From NCBI RefSeq assembly GCF_014202975.1, contig NZ_JACHHZ010000003.1:186001-250000 (forward strand): a stretch of DNA of 64,000 nt, written 5' to 3'. The position numbers were made by a program, and so were the translations under genes. The DNA is from Povalibacter uvarum. Lineage in GTDB: Bacteria; Pseudomonadota; Gammaproteobacteria; Steroidobacterales; Steroidobacteraceae. The notes beneath the pieces were generated by a model. It saw only the letters and a list, made by a program, of their open reading frames with translations. It did no database searches and was not told the origin of the DNA. Shown here one piece after another: positions 44,502 through 53,607 of the stretch. Each line of letters opens with the position of its first letter. Position 1 is the stretch's first letter.

Positions 44502-44921
44502 ATGGACTCCGTCGACCGCCAGCTCATCAGTCTCCTGCGCGATGACGCGCGAACCCCGGTCGCCACTCTGGCCAAGCAACTAGGGGTCGCCAGGGGCACC
44601 GTCCAGAACCGGCTCGCCAAACTAGAGGCGGAAGGCATCATCGTCGGCTATACAGTTCGTCTCCGCCCGCAGGTCGAACAGCACCACATCCGGGCGTTCA
44701 TGACGGTGGCGGTGGAGGGGAACCGGACGGAGGTCGTGCTGCGCGGATTGCGAGGCAATCCGAACGTCGTTGCGCTCCACACGACGAATGGTCGCTGGGA
44801 CCTCGTTGCCGAACTGCGCACCGACAACCTGGAAGAATTCGATCGCGTGCTGCGCCAGATCGGCCTGATGGAAGGCATCGCGAGTACCGAGACCAGCTTG
44901 CTCCTGTCGACTCAGAAATAG
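44502..44921 (+). CDS. Lrp/AsnC-family regulator (likely of arginase/ocd operon)
   Basis: The start at 44502 (MDSVDRQLISLLRDDART) has GAGG 7 bases upstream; an ATG at 44490 is also in frame. The 139-residue protein has a winged helix-turn-helix (VATLAKQLGVARGTVQNRLAKLE) and a RAM domain (HTTNGRWDLVAEL near 100). It is divergent from ocd-rocF with a perfect palindrome between, so control by arginine or ornithine is plausible but inferred. Confidence 0.9.
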   Translation: MDSVDRQLISLLRDDARTPVATLAKQLGVARGTVQNRLAKLEAEGIIVGYTVRLRPQVEQHHIRAFMTVAVEGNRTEVVLRGLRGNPNVVALHTTNGRWDLVAELRTDNLEEFDRVLRQIGLMEGIASTETSLLLSTQK

Positions 44922-44948
44922 CGACGGGGACCACTACGGGGAGGCTCG

Positions 44949-45368
44949 ATGGCGGAAATGAAGACACAGCCGACGGGCGCGAGCGTCAACAAGTTCATCG
45001 CGGCTGTCGACAACGAACAGCGACGCAAGGATGCGAAAGTCGTCGTGAAGCTGATGCAGGAAGCGACGGGCGAGAAGGCGAAGATGTGGGGGCCGTCGAT
45101 CGTCGGCTTCGGTCTTTCGAAACTCACTTACGCGGATGGTCGCGAAACGCAGTTCCTGCTCATAGGCTTCTCGCCGCGGAAGACCGATCTCGTGCTGTAC
45201 ATCGGCGCGCCGAAGTTCAGAACGCTGTTGAAGGGGCTCGGCAGGTTCAAGACAGGCAAGTCGTGCCTGTACATCAAGAAGCTCGAAGATGTCGATATCG
45301 ATGTGCTGAAGGAGCTCATCGAGGCGGCGGTCGAGTCGCAGGCGAAGATGCGCGTTCGCGCGAGCTGA
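44949..45368 (+). CDS. DUF1801 domain protein
   Basis: A 139-residue YdhG/DUF1801-type protein, with GEKAKMWGPSIVGFG near 40 and LLIGFSPRKTDLVLYIG near 72 as the recognisable core. A late LYIKKLEDVDIDVLKELIE helix follows. No signal or membrane segment is present. The family's role is unknown. It follows the Lrp-type gene by 27 bases, with GGGGAGG just before the ATG. Confidence 0.88.
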   Translation: MAEMKTQPTGASVNKFIAAVDNEQRRKDAKVVVKLMQEATGEKAKMWGPSIVGFGLSKLTYADGRETQFLLIGFSPRKTDLVLYIGAPKFRTLLKGLGRFKTGKSCLYIKKLEDVDIDVLKELIEAAVESQAKMRVRAS

Positions 45369-45374
45369 TCTGCC

Positions 45375-45770
45375 TCAACCGCCCTTCGCCAGCTCAAACC
45401 CCTCATCGACCCACCCGGTCACGCCACCAATCATCAGCTTCACCGGTCGCCCGAGTCGCGCGAGCCGGACTGCGCCACGATGCGCGCCGTTGCAATGCGG
45501 GCCGGCGCAGTAGACGACGAAGACCGTTTCCGCCGGATACTTGTTCATCGTCGACTCGATGATCTTCCCGTGCGGCAGGTTGATCGCGCCGGGCACGTGG
45601 CCTTGTGCATAGAGCGTCGGACTGCGCACATCGAGGAGGACGAAGTCTGCGCGGCCGTTCGTCGTCGCGTCGTGGACGTCCCAGCAATCGGTTTCGAACC
45701 GGAAGGCCGACTCGAAATGGGCGAGTGCACTGGCGCTGTCCGCGGGGGCGATCTGGGTAACCGGGCTCAT
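45375..45770 (-). CDS. Rhodanese-like domain protein
   Basis: The start at 45770 (MSPVTQIAPADSASAL) gives a 131-residue single rhodanese domain. Marks are FVLLDVRSPTLYAQGHVPGAINLPH, the active-site loop VYCAGPHCNGA with the catalytic-position cysteine, and GGVTGWVDEGF. Sulfurtransferase activity is likely. It is divergent from the FtrA-like regulator with a 99-base gap, a pairing that suggests shared control. Confidence 0.9.
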   Translation of the reverse strand: MSPVTQIAPADSASALAHFESAFRFETDCWDVHDATTNGRADFVLLDVRSPTLYAQGHVPGAINLPHGKIIESTMNKYPAETVFVVYCAGPHCNGAHRGAVRLARLGRPVKLMIGGVTGWVDEGFELAKGG

Positions 45771-45869
45771 GGCGGCGAATCCTTGAAATGAGGGAACTGA
45801 CGCGCATTTTCCGGGTTCGCATGCTTCCTGGCCCCTGGCGCGATCGTCATCCTGCGGTAATATCGCGCC

Positions 45870-46904
45870 ATGAAGTCCCAAAACGCCAAACCGCACCTGG
45901 TTGTGGCGGTCGCCTACGATCGCTTGTGTACCTTCGAGTTCGGCTGCGTGGTCGAGCTGTTCGCGCTGCAGCGACCGGAACTGGGAGTGCAGTGGTACGA
46001 CTTCGCGGTCTGCTCGGCGGAGCGAGGAAAGCTGAGGGCCGCAGGCGGCGTAACTGTTGCCGCGCCGCATTCGCTGCGAATCCTCGATCGCGCGGACACG
46101 ATCGTCATTCCCGGCTGGCGCGACGCGGATGAACCACCGCCTCCCGCGTTGACGCGCAAGATCCGGGAAGCGTACGAGCGAGGTGCCCGGATCTGTTCGA
46201 TCTGCTCAGGCGTGTTCGTGCTCGCGGCTGCCGGCATTCTGGACGGCAAAACAGTCACGACGCATTGGCGGTATTCGCAACGATTGGGAGAGCGGTTTCC
46301 AACGGTCAACGTGCAGCCGAATGCACTCTATGTGGATCAGGGGCAGGTAGTGACGTCAGCGGGCTCGGCTGCCGGTCTCGATATGCTCATTCACCTCGTG
46401 CGCCGCGACTACGGGCCGAAGGTTGCGAATCAGGTCGCGCAGCGACTGGTGATTCCGCCGCATCGCGATGGGGATCAAGCGCAGTACGTGCCTCGTCCCG
46501 TCGTCGAGGAAGACGCCAGCAGGCTCGCGCGATTGCTCGACTGGCTGCGCGCGCATCTCGATTCGCAACACTCGATCACGTCCCTGTCGAAGCGGGCGAG
46601 CATGAGCCCGCGAACACTGCTGCGACGATTTCAGGAATCGACGGGTCTTGCGCCGGGCGAATGGCTGGTGCGCGAGCGGGTCGCGCTCGCGCGGGAGATG
46701 CTGGAATCGGGCAAGGTGCCGATCGGGCGGATTTCGGAGCGGGCCGGATTCGGTTCGCAGGAATCGTTCCGGCGGCATTTCCGGCTGCGGGTGGGAGTGT
46801 CGCCCGCGGATTATCAAAGGAGGTTCAGCGCTAGGTCGTCCCCCAAACATCCCGCGCCACCTTCACAATCAACTCCATCTTCCGCTTCTGATCGTCTTCG
46901 GTGA
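45870..46904 (+). CDS. ftrA: GlxA/FtrA-type AraC-family regulator
   Basis: A 344-residue protein. Residues about 10-190 are a DJ-1/PfpI-like (GATase1-like) domain with ARICSICSGVFVLAAAG around the elbow cysteine and TTHWRY. Residues about 220-320 are an AraC double helix-turn-helix (SITSLSKRASMSPRTLLRRFQ, then ISERAGFGSQESFRRHF). Order and length fit FtrA/GlxA regulators. The last 25 residues are Pro/Ser-rich and run 74 bases into the convergent MetE-like gene. Confidence 0.88.
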   Translation: MKSQNAKPHLVVAVAYDRLCTFEFGCVVELFALQRPELGVQWYDFAVCSAERGKLRAAGGVTVAAPHSLRILDRADTIVIPGWRDADEPPPPALTRKIREAYERGARICSICSGVFVLAAAGILDGKTVTTHWRYSQRLGERFPTVNVQPNALYVDQGQVVTSAGSAAGLDMLIHLVRRDYGPKVANQVAQRLVIPPHRDGDQAQYVPRPVVEEDASRLARLLDWLRAHLDSQHSITSLSKRASMSPRTLLRRFQESTGLAPGEWLVRERVALAREMLESGKVPIGRISERAGFGSQESFRRHFRLRVGVSPADYQRRFSARSSPKHPAPPSQSTPSSASDRLR

Positions 46905-47961
46905 GCGGATGCCCGGAGCCGGGCACTGAGCTGAAGCCGCACTGTGGCGAGAGTCCGAGCTGATCGATCGGGATGTGTTTCGCCGCATCGTCGATGCGGC
47001 GCTTCAGGTCGTCAGCGGATTCGAGCGTCGGGATCTTCGAGCTCACCAGTCCCAGCACGACGCGCTTTGACGGAGGAACGAAACGCAGCGGCCGGAAGTC
47101 GCCTGCGCGGTCCGTATCGAACTCGAGCAGGAAGGCATCGACGTTCAGTTCACCGAACACTTTCTCCGCGATCGCCTCGTAGCCGCCCTCGGCCATCCAG
47201 GCACCTTTCAGATTGCCGCGACACATATGGGTCGCCTTGGCCATGCCAGGTGGGCACGCAGAGAGCACTTCGTTGACCAGCTTCACGTACCGCGCCGTGA
47301 GTTGATCGGGATCTTCACCGCGCTGGCGAACGTCCGCACGCACGTGCTCATCGCAGTTGCAGGGCAGGGCGGTGTTGTCGAGCTGCAGGTACTCGCAGCC
47401 GATCGCTACCAGGTCGCGAATCTCGTCGTGATAGATCCGCACCAGATCCGCGTAGTAGGTCTCGGTATCCGGGTACGCCGCCGTATCGAAGCTCTGCGGA
47501 CCCAGGAAGAAATGCATCACGTCGGGCGAAGGGATCGTCGTCTTGGCGATGCCGCTTTTCACCGTGCTTCTCAGGAAGCGGAACTCATCGGTCGCGATCC
47601 CGTGCTTGCGGCGCAATCGCTCCTTTGCATAAGGAGAGGGCAGGACGCCTTTCTCGCCCCGTTCGTCGCGAAAGCCGAGCGTGCCGTCACGCATGCCGAA
47701 ACCTTGTACGGCATCGATGAAACCGGCCGACCATCCGCGCCGCCGGAACTCGCCGTCCGTAACACTGCTCATCCCGACGGATTCCTGCAGCGCGACCAGA
47801 TCACGGATGCATTCGTCCTGCGTCTGATGCAACTGGTCGGGCGTGGTCGAGCCGCTCTTCAGGCCGCGGGCCGCCTGCAGGAGGCGCTCCGGCCGAAGAA
47901 AACTGCCGACGTGTTCGGCCCGGAAGGTCGGGCGTGTTCGGTTCGTCACGTGATCCCCCAT
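46831..47961 (-). CDS. Cobalamin-independent methionine-synthase-like protein (MetE C-domain type)
   Basis: A 376-residue TIM barrel resembling the catalytic C-terminal half of MetE (YxjG/YxjH-like). It opens with [15 protein letters not shown]. The zinc ligands are suggested by THMCRGN (His and Cys) near 243 and LSPQCGFSS near 340. Such stand-alone proteins transfer methyl groups to thiols such as homocysteine; the methyl donor here is unknown. The 3' end overlaps the convergent regulator gene by 74 bases. Confidence 0.87.
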   Translation of the reverse strand: MGDHVTNRTRPTFRAEHVGSFLRPERLLQAARGLKSGSTTPDQLHQTQDECIRDLVALQESVGMSSVTDGEFRRRGWSAGFIDAVQGFGMRDGTLGFRDERGEKGVLPSPYAKERLRRKHGIATDEFRFLRSTVKSGIAKTTIPSPDVMHFFLGPQSFDTAAYPDTETYYADLVRIYHDEIRDLVAIGCEYLQLDNTALPCNCDEHVRADVRQRGEDPDQLTARYVKLVNEVLSACPPGMAKATHMCRGNLKGAWMAEGGYEAIAEKVFGELNVDAFLLEFDTDRAGDFRPLRFVPPSKRVVLGLVSSKIPTLESADDLKRRIDDAAKHIPIDQLGLSPQCGFSSVPGSGHPLTEDDQKRKMELIVKVARDVWGTT

Positions 47962-48038
47962 CGCAAAGATTGCAAGTGTCCCTTACAATAACAGTTTCTC
48001 GCTGGTCATGCGGCGCGAAGGGCGTCTACCATTGCGCG

Positions 48039-49142
48039 ATGCCAACATTGAACACGACGCCCGCCGCCGACGGCTTCCGCATGCCCGGCGAATTCGAACC
48101 CCATTCCGGCTGCTGGATGATCTGGCCCGAGCGCCCCGACAACTGGCGTCTCGGCGCGAAACCTGCGCAGCAAGCGTTTGCCGCTGTCGCGACCGCGATC
48201 GCGGTGGGCGAGCCCGTCACTGTTGCTGTCTCGCGTGCACAGTTCGTGAATGCGCGAACGATGCTTCCCGATGCGATTCGCGTCGTAGAGATGTCGACCA
48301 ACGATGCCTGGGTGCGTGATACGGGGCCGACTTTTGTGGTCAACCGGCGCGGTGTCGTGCGGGGTGTCGACTGGGTCTTCAACGCCTGGGGTGGAATGAA
48401 CGGCGGCTTGTTCTTTCCGTGGGACCAGGACGACCTCGTCGCCCGCAAGGTGCTCGAGATCGAAGGCTGCGATCGCTATCGCGCCCCGCTGATCCTCGAA
48501 GGCGGCGCGATCCACGTCGACGGCGAAGGCACGCTCATCACCACTGAAGAGTGCCTGCTGAATCCGAATCGCAACCCGCATCTCGACAAGGGCCAGATCG
48601 AAATCCTGCTGCACGAATATCTCGGGATCAGCAGCGTGATCTGGCTGACCAAGGGCGTCTTCGATGACGAGACCAACGGTCACGTCGACAATCTCTGCTG
48701 TTTCGCGCGGCCGGGCGAAGTGATCCTGACGTGGACCGACAACAAGCGCGATCCGCAGTACCGCATCTCGCAGGATGCTTTCGAGCGCCTGAGCGAAGCG
48801 CGCGATGCGAAGGGACGCAAGCTCAAGATCCACAAGCTGCAGCAGCCGGGGCCGCTGTATCGCACGCAGAAGGAGGCGGATGAGATCGATGCCATCGATG
48901 GCACCACGCATCGCAAGGTGCACGAACGCCTGGCAGGCTCCTACGTGAACTTCTATCTGGGCAACTCGGTCGTCGTCATGCCGTTGCTCGATGCGAAGCG
49001 CGATGCACAGGCTGCGCGACAATTGCAGAAGATTTTTCCGGAACGTCGGTTGATCGGAGTGCAGTCGCGAGAGATCCTGCTCGGCGGCGGCAATATTCAC
49101 TGCATCACGCAACAAGTACCCGCAGGAAAGAAGAAGCGATGA
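48039..49142 (+). CDS. aguA: Agmatine deiminase
   Basis: The start at 48039 ([24 protein letters not shown]) gives a 367-residue protein of family length. Typical segments are [34 protein letters not shown] and the catalytic Cys355 in GGGNIHC. It hydrolyses agmatine to N-carbamoylputrescine and ammonia, the first step of the aguA/aguB route to putrescine. No aguB is seen nearby. The stop overlaps the start of the polyphosphate phosphotransferase gene (ATGA). Confidence 0.94.
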   Translation: MPTLNTTPAADGFRMPGEFEPHSGCWMIWPERPDNWRLGAKPAQQAFAAVATAIAVGEPVTVAVSRAQFVNARTMLPDAIRVVEMSTNDAWVRDTGPTFVVNRRGVVRGVDWVFNAWGGMNGGLFFPWDQDDLVARKVLEIEGCDRYRAPLILEGGAIHVDGEGTLITTEECLLNPNRNPHLDKGQIEILLHEYLGISSVIWLTKGVFDDETNGHVDNLCCFARPGEVILTWTDNKRDPQYRISQDAFERLSEARDAKGRKLKIHKLQQPGPLYRTQKEADEIDAIDGTTHRKVHERLAGSYVNFYLGNSVVVMPLLDAKRDAQAARQLQKIFPERRLIGVQSREILLGGGNIHCITQQVPAGKKKR

Positions 49143-50611
49143 GCACCCCCATGCTCGGCCGCAAGCCCATGACCAAGGAGCAGTACGAGCGTGTGCTGCC
49201 GCCGCTGCGCAATGCATTGCTCGCGGCCCAGAAGCGGATGCAGGACGAGAAATCGTTCGCGCTTGCGGTCGTCGTCACCGGCAGACCGACAGCAGGTCGC
49301 AGCGAAACGGTCAACGAATTCCTCGAATGGCTCGATCCGAAGCACATCCGCGTTCACGCGCTCGACAAGTTGCGCAAGGTGAGCCGGACCTGGCCGGTCA
49401 TGTGGCGCTACTGGAATACGCTGCCGGCCCGGGGGCAGATCGCGTTCTATTTCATGGGCTGGTATGAGGACTACACTTCGCCTGCTCTGACCCAGCCGAA
49501 GAAATCACAGCGGCACTCCGAGCGAACGCTCGAACGCATCCGCCAGTTCGAGGCCCTGCTGACGCGCAACGGCGTTCGTGTGCTCAAGATGCATCTGACG
49601 ATCGATGCGAAGCTCGAACGCGAGCGGATTCGCGAGCTGAGAAAGAGCAAGCTGACACGCTGGCGCGTAACGGGGGAGGAGCGTTGGCTCGCTCGACACC
49701 ACGACCGCGCCACGAAAGTGACCCAGCAGGGGATCGAGGCGACCAGCCGGCCGGGCCTCGAATGGAATCTCATCGACGGCACCGACCCGCAAAGTCGCTC
49801 TTTCGCCGCAGGCACCGCACTGCTGGACGCGCTGGAAAAGGGAATCCGCAAATCGGCGGCGAACAAGGCCCCCAAGCCCAAGCCGGTCAGCTCCAAACGC
49901 AGGCCATTCCCGACCTCGCCGCCTGAGGGTCGGGTCGAGGACGATTTCTATGACGAAGAACTCGAACGGCTTCGTGGCCGATTCGCGTTGCTCGCACGAC
50001 GCGGTAAGTTCGCGCGGCACGGCGCCGTGCTGGCTTTCGAAGGCATGGATGCGGCGGGCAAGGGCGGTGCGATCCGACGGCTGACGAGTGCACTCGATGC
50101 TCGCCAGTACAACGTCATACCAGTATCGGCACCGACACCCGAGGAGCTGTCTTATCCGTACCTATGGCGCTTCTGGCGTCACATTCCCCAGCGCGGCGAA
50201 ATCTCGATCTTCGATCGCACCTGGTACGGCCGCGTGCTGGTGGAGCGTGTGCGTGGTTTCGCCGCCGCGGAAGACTGGCAGCGTGCGTACGGCGAGATCA
50301 ACGAATTCGAGCAGGAGCTCACCGAGCACGGCCTCATCGTTCATAAGTTCTGGCTGAGCGTCAGCAAGGAAGAGCAGCTCAGGCGCTTCGAGGAGCGCGA
50401 CAAGGACGAGCTCAAGAGCTACAAGGTGGATCCGCAGGATTGGGTCAATCGCAAGCTCTACGATCAGTATCAGCTCGCCGCGCATGAAATGATTGCGCGC
50501 ACGGATACTGAGCATGCACCGTGGACCGTGGTCGAGGCGGATGACAAGAAGTATGCGAGGCTGAAAGTGCTGCGGACGGCGTGTGAGCAGATCGAGCAGA
50601 GGCTGGGCTAG
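49139..50611 (+). CDS. pap: Polyphosphate:AMP phosphotransferase (two PPK2 domains)
   Basis: A 490-residue protein with two PPK2-type kinase domains. The C-terminal domain (about 260-490) is intact: Walker [10 protein letters not shown] near 304, a [10 protein letters not shown] segment and [14 protein letters not shown]. In the N-terminal domain (about 1-225) the P-loop is degraded ([12 protein letters not shown]), as in known two-domain class II PPK2 enzymes. These make ADP from AMP using polyphosphate. It is coupled by overlap to agmatine deiminase, a puzzling pairing, and overlaps the convergent DUF3187 gene end by 4 bases. Confidence 0.9.
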   Translation: MSTPMLGRKPMTKEQYERVLPPLRNALLAAQKRMQDEKSFALAVVVTGRPTAGRSETVNEFLEWLDPKHIRVHALDKLRKVSRTWPVMWRYWNTLPARGQIAFYFMGWYEDYTSPALTQPKKSQRHSERTLERIRQFEALLTRNGVRVLKMHLTIDAKLERERIRELRKSKLTRWRVTGEERWLARHHDRATKVTQQGIEATSRPGLEWNLIDGTDPQSRSFAAGTALLDALEKGIRKSAANKAPKPKPVSSKRRPFPTSPPEGRVEDDFYDEELERLRGRFALLARRGKFARHGAVLAFEGMDAAGKGGAIRRLTSALDARQYNVIPVSAPTPEELSYPYLWRFWRHIPQRGEISIFDRTWYGRVLVERVRGFAAAEDWQRAYGEINEFEQELTEHGLIVHKFWLSVSKEEQLRRFEERDKDELKSYKVDPQDWVNRKLYDQYQLAAHEMIARTDTEHAPWTVVEADDKKYARLKVLRTACEQIEQRLG

Positions 50612-51633
50612 CGCCCCGCCCGCCTGCTCATTCCCAGTACAAACACCACATCCGGCGACCCTTCCACCACGATGTCTTCGCTCACACCGAAGTCGAGCTG
50701 CCATCCGGACTGATACTTCCACGCGCCGCCGACAGTGAGAAGTACGGTGTCGCCAAGGTAGTCGAGCGTCGTGTCTTCGAACGCGGCGGAATGCGCATCG
50801 AACTGCACCTTCAGTTCGAGCCCGCGCCACACGTTCACGCCGAGGCCGGCGAGGCCGCTGATCACGAAGTCGCGCTGCTGCGCTGGGAGCAGATCGCCTT
50901 CGCCAAGCGCAGTGATCGAGAACTGGCCATAGGCTGACCAGACGTCACCGAATCGGCGTTCGCCCGCGAGCGTCAACGCGATGTCCGTTGCACCGCTGCC
51001 GGTCAGGTCGTCGCTGTCGCCTGTCGGCAGCTTGAGGCTCAGCCACGCAGCGACCGTGGCATCCGGCGTTGATATCCATCGGTAGCCCACATCGAGCGAG
51101 ACGTCAGCAAGGCCTTCACGCGAGTCCGTGTAGTCGAACACGAGCGTCTCGTCGCGCTCGTAAGCGAGGCGGAACTGATCGCGAGGCATGTTGGGGCGCT
51201 CGCCTTCGGGCAGGCCGAAGAAGTCGTGCCAGCTGTCGATGAAGCTGTCGAGGTTGCCTGCGCCGGTGTAGCGATAGGGAAGCTGAAGCTGCACCGCCCA
51301 GCGATCGCTCACCGCGCGGCCGATCGTGACCCGCAGCTCGCGCGTCTCGGCATCGACGTACAGCGCTTCGTCGCTGGCCTCCTGGACGAAGGCAGAGTTA
51401 CCCCAGTTGAATGCGCCGTCGATCCGCCACCGGCCGTCTGTTTCCCAGCCGGAAGCCATCGGCATGGGTATGCCGAAGCCGGCGAGCAACGGATTCTGAT
51501 CGCGTGTGGGGAAGGGCGAGGCGAAGGCGGTGCCGCTCAGGAGTAGCAGGGCGGTTCCGCAAAGAGAAGATCGCTGGCGCGATGACGTCCGGCTAAAGCC
51601 GGACCCACAACCGGAAGAAGAGGTCAGAACCAC
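50608..51633 (-). CDS. DUF3187 family outer-membrane-type protein
   Basis: Last gene of the seven-gene minus-strand envelope operon. A GTG at 51633, overlapping the DUF3570 stop, gives about 341 residues; no ATG exists near the expected N-terminus. The signal-like core is LCGTALLLLSGTAFASP, followed by FPTRDQNPLLAGFGIPMP, a DUF3187-type opening, and many amphipathic strands (LGVNVWRGLELKVQFDAHS) ending GMSRRAGR. It is probably a beta-barrel. The first 20 codons cross a REP-like hairpin, so the start is uncertain. Confidence 0.8.
   Translation of the reverse strand: MVLTSSSGCGSGFSRTSSRQRSSLCGTALLLLSGTAFASPFPTRDQNPLLAGFGIPMPMASGWETDGRWRIDGAFNWGNSAFVQEASDEALYVDAETRELRVTIGRAVSDRWAVQLQLPYRYTGAGNLDSFIDSWHDFFGLPEGERPNMPRDQFRLAYERDETLVFDYTDSREGLADVSLDVGYRWISTPDATVAAWLSLKLPTGDSDDLTGSGATDIALTLAGERRFGDVWSAYGQFSITALGEGDLLPAQQRDFVISGLAGLGVNVWRGLELKVQFDAHSAAFEDTTLDYLGDTVLLTVGGAWKYQSGWQLDFGVSEDIVVEGSPDVVFVLGMSRRAGR
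51587..51604. repeat. Perfect hairpin inside the DUF3187 leader region
   Basis: GTCCGGCT and AGCCGGAC form a perfect 8-bp stem with a 2-base AA loop at 51587-51604. It lies just after the DUF3570 gene and within the 5' codons assigned to DUF3187. It may tune expression of the last gene or be an inserted REP-type repeat. Confidence 0.6.
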
Positions 51634-52802
51634 ACCGACACGAACGCCTGGATCACGTTCGCGCCGAACGAATAGAACGGTTCGGTGCCGGCGACCAGCG
51701 AGGTATCGCGGGCGTCGCGATAGTCTTCGTAGTCGAACTCCATGCGGTCGTAGTAGAGGTTCAGCGTGCCTTTCTTGATGAACTTCCAGCCGCCGCGGGC
51801 GAACTCGTAAGTCGCGCCGACGTGCAGGGTCTGGCTCGCGAACGTCGACAGTTCTTTGTCGCGACCCATGAAGTTCTGGTAGTCGACGCGGGGGAACAGG
51901 TCGGAGTAGAAGTCCGCGTTGCCCTGGTTGTAGTAGCGCAAGCTCGCTTCGAATGTCCAGCCCGTGCTCTTCCACGGATGGATGTAGCCGACCTCGTACG
52001 TGTTCGCGTCGATGCCCCACGTATCCGTGAAGAACCGGTAGCCGCCGAATACGGCTGCGCGCCACGGCAGGAAATAGCGTCCGTTGAGCGACGCCGCATT
52101 GCTCGTGCGCGTGCGGGGATAGATTTCCGTCGCGAGCCGGTAGTTCGTATCGTCTTCCGGATCGACGTAACGGAACGAGCGATACGGATTGTTGAGGTAA
52201 CCCTCGTCCGTGATCACTTCGAGTCCGAGCGCCGCGATCGAATTGCGGGTGATGATCTGCGACACGCCGACGCGATAGCTCCAGCGATCGATGCCCTCGC
52301 GGAACGAAGGATCGACGATGCGAACGTCGGGATTGTCCGGATCCTCGATGGTGCGCTGGACGGTGTCGTCGCCCTTCGAGAATCCCATGCTGATCGTCGT
52401 CAGATCACCGAAGAGATCCTGGCTGATGTTGAAGCTCGCGGTGTTGGCTTCGTAATCGTTCTCTTCGCTGTTCGAGTAGTTGATGCTGTAGGTCGTCTTG
52501 CCGCGCAGGTAGTCGAAACCGAGCGTGTACTGATCGCGCTCTTCCTTGTATTCGCTGGCGCCGCTGACCTCGACGTCGATCGAGGCGCTCGTCACCATGT
52601 CCATGTAGTAGTTGGCGCTGACCGAATACTTCTCGGCCATCGTCTTGCGCACGAGCAGCGACGGCCCGTGAATCGTCACACCACCGCCTTCGTAGCGGTG
52701 ATAGAGGAGGTCGGCGCGGTCTTCGGGTAGGACGCCGGCGAGGGAAGGTGCGGCGATCAGTGCAAGAAGCAGAAGGCCGAGGGCTCGGATCGCTGTGAAC
52801 AT
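51624..52802 (-). CDS. DUF3570 family outer-membrane beta-barrel protein
   Basis: A 392-residue protein with a signal peptide (cleavage after LAG near 23). The family's hallmark run is VLPEDRADLLYHRYEGGGVTIHGPS, LLVRKT and VSANYYMDMVTSASIDV. The rest is a series of alternating beta strands ending in VSVWF, an aromatic C-terminus suited to BAM insertion. DUF3570 genes commonly sit next to DUF4266 and a thioredoxin, exactly as here. Function is unknown. It starts at the base where the DUF4266 gene ends. Confidence 0.92.
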   Translation of the reverse strand: MFTAIRALGLLLLALIAAPSLAGVLPEDRADLLYHRYEGGGVTIHGPSLLVRKTMAEKYSVSANYYMDMVTSASIDVEVSGASEYKEERDQYTLGFDYLRGKTTYSINYSNSEENDYEANTASFNISQDLFGDLTTISMGFSKGDDTVQRTIEDPDNPDVRIVDPSFREGIDRWSYRVGVSQIITRNSIAALGLEVITDEGYLNNPYRSFRYVDPEDDTNYRLATEIYPRTRTSNAASLNGRYFLPWRAAVFGGYRFFTDTWGIDANTYEVGYIHPWKSTGWTFEASLRYYNQGNADFYSDLFPRVDYQNFMGRDKELSTFASQTLHVGATYEFARGGWKFIKKGTLNLYYDRMEFDYEDYRDARDTSLVAGTEPFYSFGANVIQAFVSVWF

Positions 52803-53056
52803 CAGTTACATCCGCATCCGCCGCCACCGCCACCCAGCGCACCGCGCGCGCCCTCGCGGGCTTCGAACACGTGATCCATATACGAGGTGGAAATGGGATT
52901 GAGATCGAACGCCATCACCGGATCGGCGAGGTTCTGGCGCTCATACGGCTTCACCCACGGTTCGATGTTGCCGCAAGCGGAAAGGGCGAGCAGACACACA
53001 GCTGCGGCGATGAGCCGGATCGGTCGATTGCCGCAAGGCAGTTGTCTGTCGCCCAT
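52802..53056 (-). CDS. DUF4266 small lipoprotein with Gly-Cys tail
   Basis: The start at 53056 has AAGGAG 8 bases upstream. The 84-residue product has a lipobox LSAC at 25-28, then IEPWVKPYERQNLADPVM, a DUF4266 hallmark, and ends in six glycines followed by CGCN. The two terminal cysteines are exposed in a flexible Gly run, which suggests metal, haem or thiol chemistry. The partner TlpA thioredoxin is encoded immediately upstream. Function of the family is unknown. Confidence 0.9.
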   Translation of the reverse strand: MGDRQLPCGNRPIRLIAAAVCLLALSACGNIEPWVKPYERQNLADPVMAFDLNPISTSYMDHVFEAREGARGALGGGGGGCGCN

Positions 53057-53061
53057 CGTCC

Positions 53062-53562
53062 TCACTCCTTCAGCAGAGCGCGAATCTGATTCAGATATTC
53101 CGCTTCGTCGCCGGGCTTGTAGCCGCGGTGCAGGTAACGCACGTTGCCCTTGCGATCGATGAACACGGTGCTCGGCATCGCGTTCACGTCATAGAGCTTG
53201 CTGACCTTGTTCTCCTTGTCGAACAGCACCGGGAACGTCACCGGCGTCTGGGCCAGCCACTTTTCCGCATCCTTGGTGTTCTCTTCGACGTTCACGCCGA
53301 GGAGCGTGAAGCCGAGCGAGCTGTAACGCTTGTGCATCTGATCGAGCAGCGGCATTTCCTGACGGCAGGGGCCGCACCAGCTCGCCCAGAAGTTGAGCAT
53401 CACGACCTGACCTTTCAGCTTGTCGAGTGCCACGACGTCGCCAGTTCGCGACGGCAGGGCAAACGAAGGCGCGAGCGCCGAGCTTGCGCCGACGAGCGAC
53501 GACACGGCGAGTGTCGCCGTAAGCGCTGTCGCGCGAATCCACGTGTTCAACTTGGAGCGCAT
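53062..53562 (-). CDS. TlpA-like periplasmic thioredoxin
   Basis: The start at 53562 (MRSKLNTWIRATALTATLAV) gives a signal peptide and a thioredoxin-fold domain of the TlpA/ResA group. WCGPC is at 62-66 and the cis-proline is in AMPSTVF near 130. It would reduce disulphides in the periplasm, with likely targets being c-type haem sites or the DUF4266 tail. It is 166 residues long. It sits between the outer-membrane lipoprotein gene and DUF4266 in the same operon. Confidence 0.92.
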   Translation of the reverse strand: MRSKLNTWIRATALTATLAVSSLVGASSALAPSFALPSRTGDVVALDKLKGQVVMLNFWASWCGPCRQEMPLLDQMHKRYSSLGFTLLGVNVEENTKDAEKWLAQTPVTFPVLFDKENKVSKLYDVNAMPSTVFIDRKGNVRYLHRGYKPGDEAEYLNQIRALLKE

Positions 53563-53607
53563 GGTATCCGTAACCTCAAATGACACTGTCCCAGCGCTCA
53601 TCCTCTC

